A stretch of DNA of 64,000 nt, taken from assembly GCA_021464245.1 (NCBI GenBank), contig JADCRB010000004.1, forward strand, positions 3,219,103-3,283,102. Direction: 5' to 3'. A program made the translations under genes and the position numbers. Positions 61,956 to 64,000 of the stretch are shown here, one piece after another. Numbering within the stretch: the stretch's first letter is position 1; the number at the start of each line of letters is the position of its first letter. Origin of the DNA: Carallia brachiata (taxonomy: Eukaryota; Streptophyta; Magnoliopsida; Malpighiales; Rhizophoraceae). The notes beneath the pieces were generated by a model that worked only from the letters and a program-made list of their open reading frames with translations, had not been told where the DNA came from and did no database searches.

Positions 61956-64000
61956 TCAAGCACAAAATGCTCCAGAAAGGGTGTTTCCATTCGTAACTTT
62001 TCCATTTACAAGAATATCGTAAGTAGTGTCATCAGGAACAAGGCCTCTGTCAAGCATCTCATTATGTAGCCTAAAAGCCTCTTGCAGATTACCCTCTTTA
62101 AAGCGTCCCTCGATCAGCTTATTGTAAATGGAAACAGTGGGACTTACATTTCTCATATTCATCTCTTCCAAAATTTTATGTGCATTCTCAAAATTTCCAT
62201 TGTTGCAAAGACCATTTATGAGGACAGCATATGTAATAGTATCTGGCATGACACCCTTGGCAAGCATCTCCGAGTAAAGATCTGATGCCAGTGGTAATTT
62301 ACCTGCTTTTATCAATCCATCAATCAGAGTAGTATATGTTGGCAAATCACAAGGTATCCCCTCATCAATCATTCTCCTATGCAAGTCAAGTGCGGCTTCC
62401 ATTTTGTTAATGTTCCTGAAGCCACTAATCAGGGTATGATACGTAACAATATTTGGAGATAACCCAAGTTCAAGAAGCTCATAAAAAAGCTTAAGTGCAC
62501 TCTCCATGTCTCCTCTTTTGCAAAAACCATCTATCAGAGTACTATATGCAGTAACATCCAGTTCAAAACCCTTCCCCTTCATCTCATTCCATAGCTTTAT
62601 AGCAAGGTCAATATTGTTGCTTTTGCAAAACCCATAAATCAAACTAGTGTTAGTAACAACAGTAGGAGAAACTCCTCTTTCGCACATCTCTCTATAAACA
62701 GCAAGGGCAGGATTGACAGATCCCTCCTTCATAAAGCCGTCTATAATGCTGTTGTAAGTAAACAGGTGGGAACGAAACCATTTTCGACGAACTTTTTTAA
62801 CATGTCTTGTGCTTCTGATGTGTGACCAACTCGGCACAGACCATTGATCATAATATTATATGTGAAATCTTGTGGGATAATATTGTCTCTATTCATTTGC
62901 TCAAACAAACCAAAGGCACGTCCAGTGTGACCACCTTTAAAATAGCCACCTATCAAAATGGAATATGTGACTGCATTAGGTTTTGCACCTCTTTCAAGCA
63001 TGTCAGAAAGTATACCCTCTGCTTGGTCCAAATTGCCAAGCTTACAGTGACCAAATATCAAGTTGTTGTAGGAAACTATGGTTGGTGCCACACCATTGCC
63101 TACCATCTTTTCCCATATACTGTATGCTTCTTTCACCTTACCCTCTTTACAGTGCCACGACAAGATACAATTATAAGTTAAATCATCAGCAATTTCAAAT
63201 TCAACTGCCTCATTAAACAAATCGGATGCCTCTTCTAGTGATTGCATCTTCAAGAATCCTTGGATCATTGAATTCACAATGAAGGAACTGGGACAAATAC
63301 CCTTGCTTTTCATGCGGTTGTAAAGCTCACAAGCCTTACCCATATTCCCATTCTTACAACAGCAATCTATCATCACTGAGTATGTAACCTTGTTCGGACT
63401 AAGTCCATTCCCGCTGATTTCATCAAAAAAATCTAGAGCACCACACAAGTTGCCTTGCTTGCAATAAGCCATTATCAGACTTGTCATCACTGAAGCATTC
63501 AACTGCTTCCCACTATTCACCAACTCGTCCTTAAGTCTCAATGCTTCCACCACGTTTCCATGCTTTCCACATGCGACAATAACGCTTGTAAATGTTCCCT
63601 CTGACGGAACCCACCCTTTATTTATCATATGCCTCAATAACCTACAAGCCAAATCAGGATCCCGTTGCTTGCTAACAGCCTGAATAACAATGCTATAAGC
63701 TGCTGCATCGAGCTCCACCCCTCTGTCCTTCGCCTCTCTAAAGAACTTATGTGCCTCCTCGTAATTCCCTTCTTTCAAGCACGCACGCATCATTACCTGA
63801 ACTGTAACACAATCACCACCCATCCCTTTCGAAACCATCTATTGTACGCCTCTCGTACTCGAAAGATCATGTTATTCCTAACCAATCCAGTCAAAAATTT
63901 ATTCATATATGGAACCCAAGGAACTACATCTCGTTCTAACATTCCATTAAAACAGTCAATAGCATCATTCATCCTTTTAGCTCGGACATAACTATTTAAC
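61956..64000 (-). CDS. P-class pentatricopeptide repeat protein, 3' part, two single-base frame breaks
   Basis: Organellar RNA-binding protein, probably mitochondrial or plastid. The start codon lies beyond the right window edge. About 17-18 tandem PPR motifs of 35 residues are visible, of the pure P type: VTYSVMIDCCCKNGNMGKACELYNRMKSKG-like units, with T/S-Y at position 4-5 and G at the turn. No E, DYW or SMR domain follows; the protein ends soon after TTYDILVNGK. There is no intron in the visible part. One base is missing near 62761 (an A run, TTT for TTTT on the coding strand), joining FVPTC to TYNSIIDGF. Another is missing near 63839, where EAYNR should continue into MVSKGMGG. The wording recalls Arabidopsis At3g54980, but I cannot prove orthology. 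RNA target unknown. Confidence 0.88.

Overview
The window is nuclear DNA of a flowering plant. Its genes are sparse, split by GT-AG introns, and separated by long A+T-rich spacers full of transposon debris. The gene set (a type-III DXS paralogue, an AKT-group Shaker K+ channel, a DUF642 cell-wall protein, a P-class PPR protein) is that of a eudicot. A woody rosid such as Citrus is my impression only.

Layout, left to right: (1) cytosolic glutamyl-tRNA synthetase, + strand, 547-3926. (2) A DXS-III (DXS3-like) gene, + strand, 5556-16222; its intron 5 holds a complete, very young Ty1/copia element (7979-12899). (3) An AKT-group K+ channel, - strand, 17124-23795. (4) A tandem duplication carrying two intact genes for the mitochondrial complex III subunit QCR7, + strand, 27321-30134 and 31632-35880. 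The second copy has gained a DNA transposon in an intron and a small insert in its promoter. (5) About 8 kb of A+T-rich spacer with a MITE whose empty site survives in a neighbouring duplicate. (6) A DUF642 cell-wall gene, + strand, 45237-48862. (7) A Ran GTPase gene, + strand, 50734-53287. (8) A repeat-rich stretch (53.9-60.1 kb) with broken PPR copies, recent duplications and a non-autonomous hAT-like element. (9) The 3' part of a P-class PPR gene, - strand, 61956 to the window edge.

The genes are unrelated housekeeping and specialised loci with no operon-like logic. The only functional cluster is the QCR7 pair.

Two results stand out. First, at least eight indels, mostly single missing bases and often in short homopolymers, break frames that are otherwise perfectly conserved: GluRS, DXS-III, the K+ channel, Ran (twice), the PPR gene (twice) and the copia polyprotein. 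Putting the bases back gives exactly the family length where it can be judged (Ran, 221 aa). This pattern fits residual long-read assembly error better than a run of neighbouring pseudogenes. It also means the copia element may really be intact. Second, the repeats document their own history: paralogous empty sites, target-site duplications, near-identical LTRs and a mosaic of patches copied from the Ran intron. I did not find a convincing undescribed multi-gene system.
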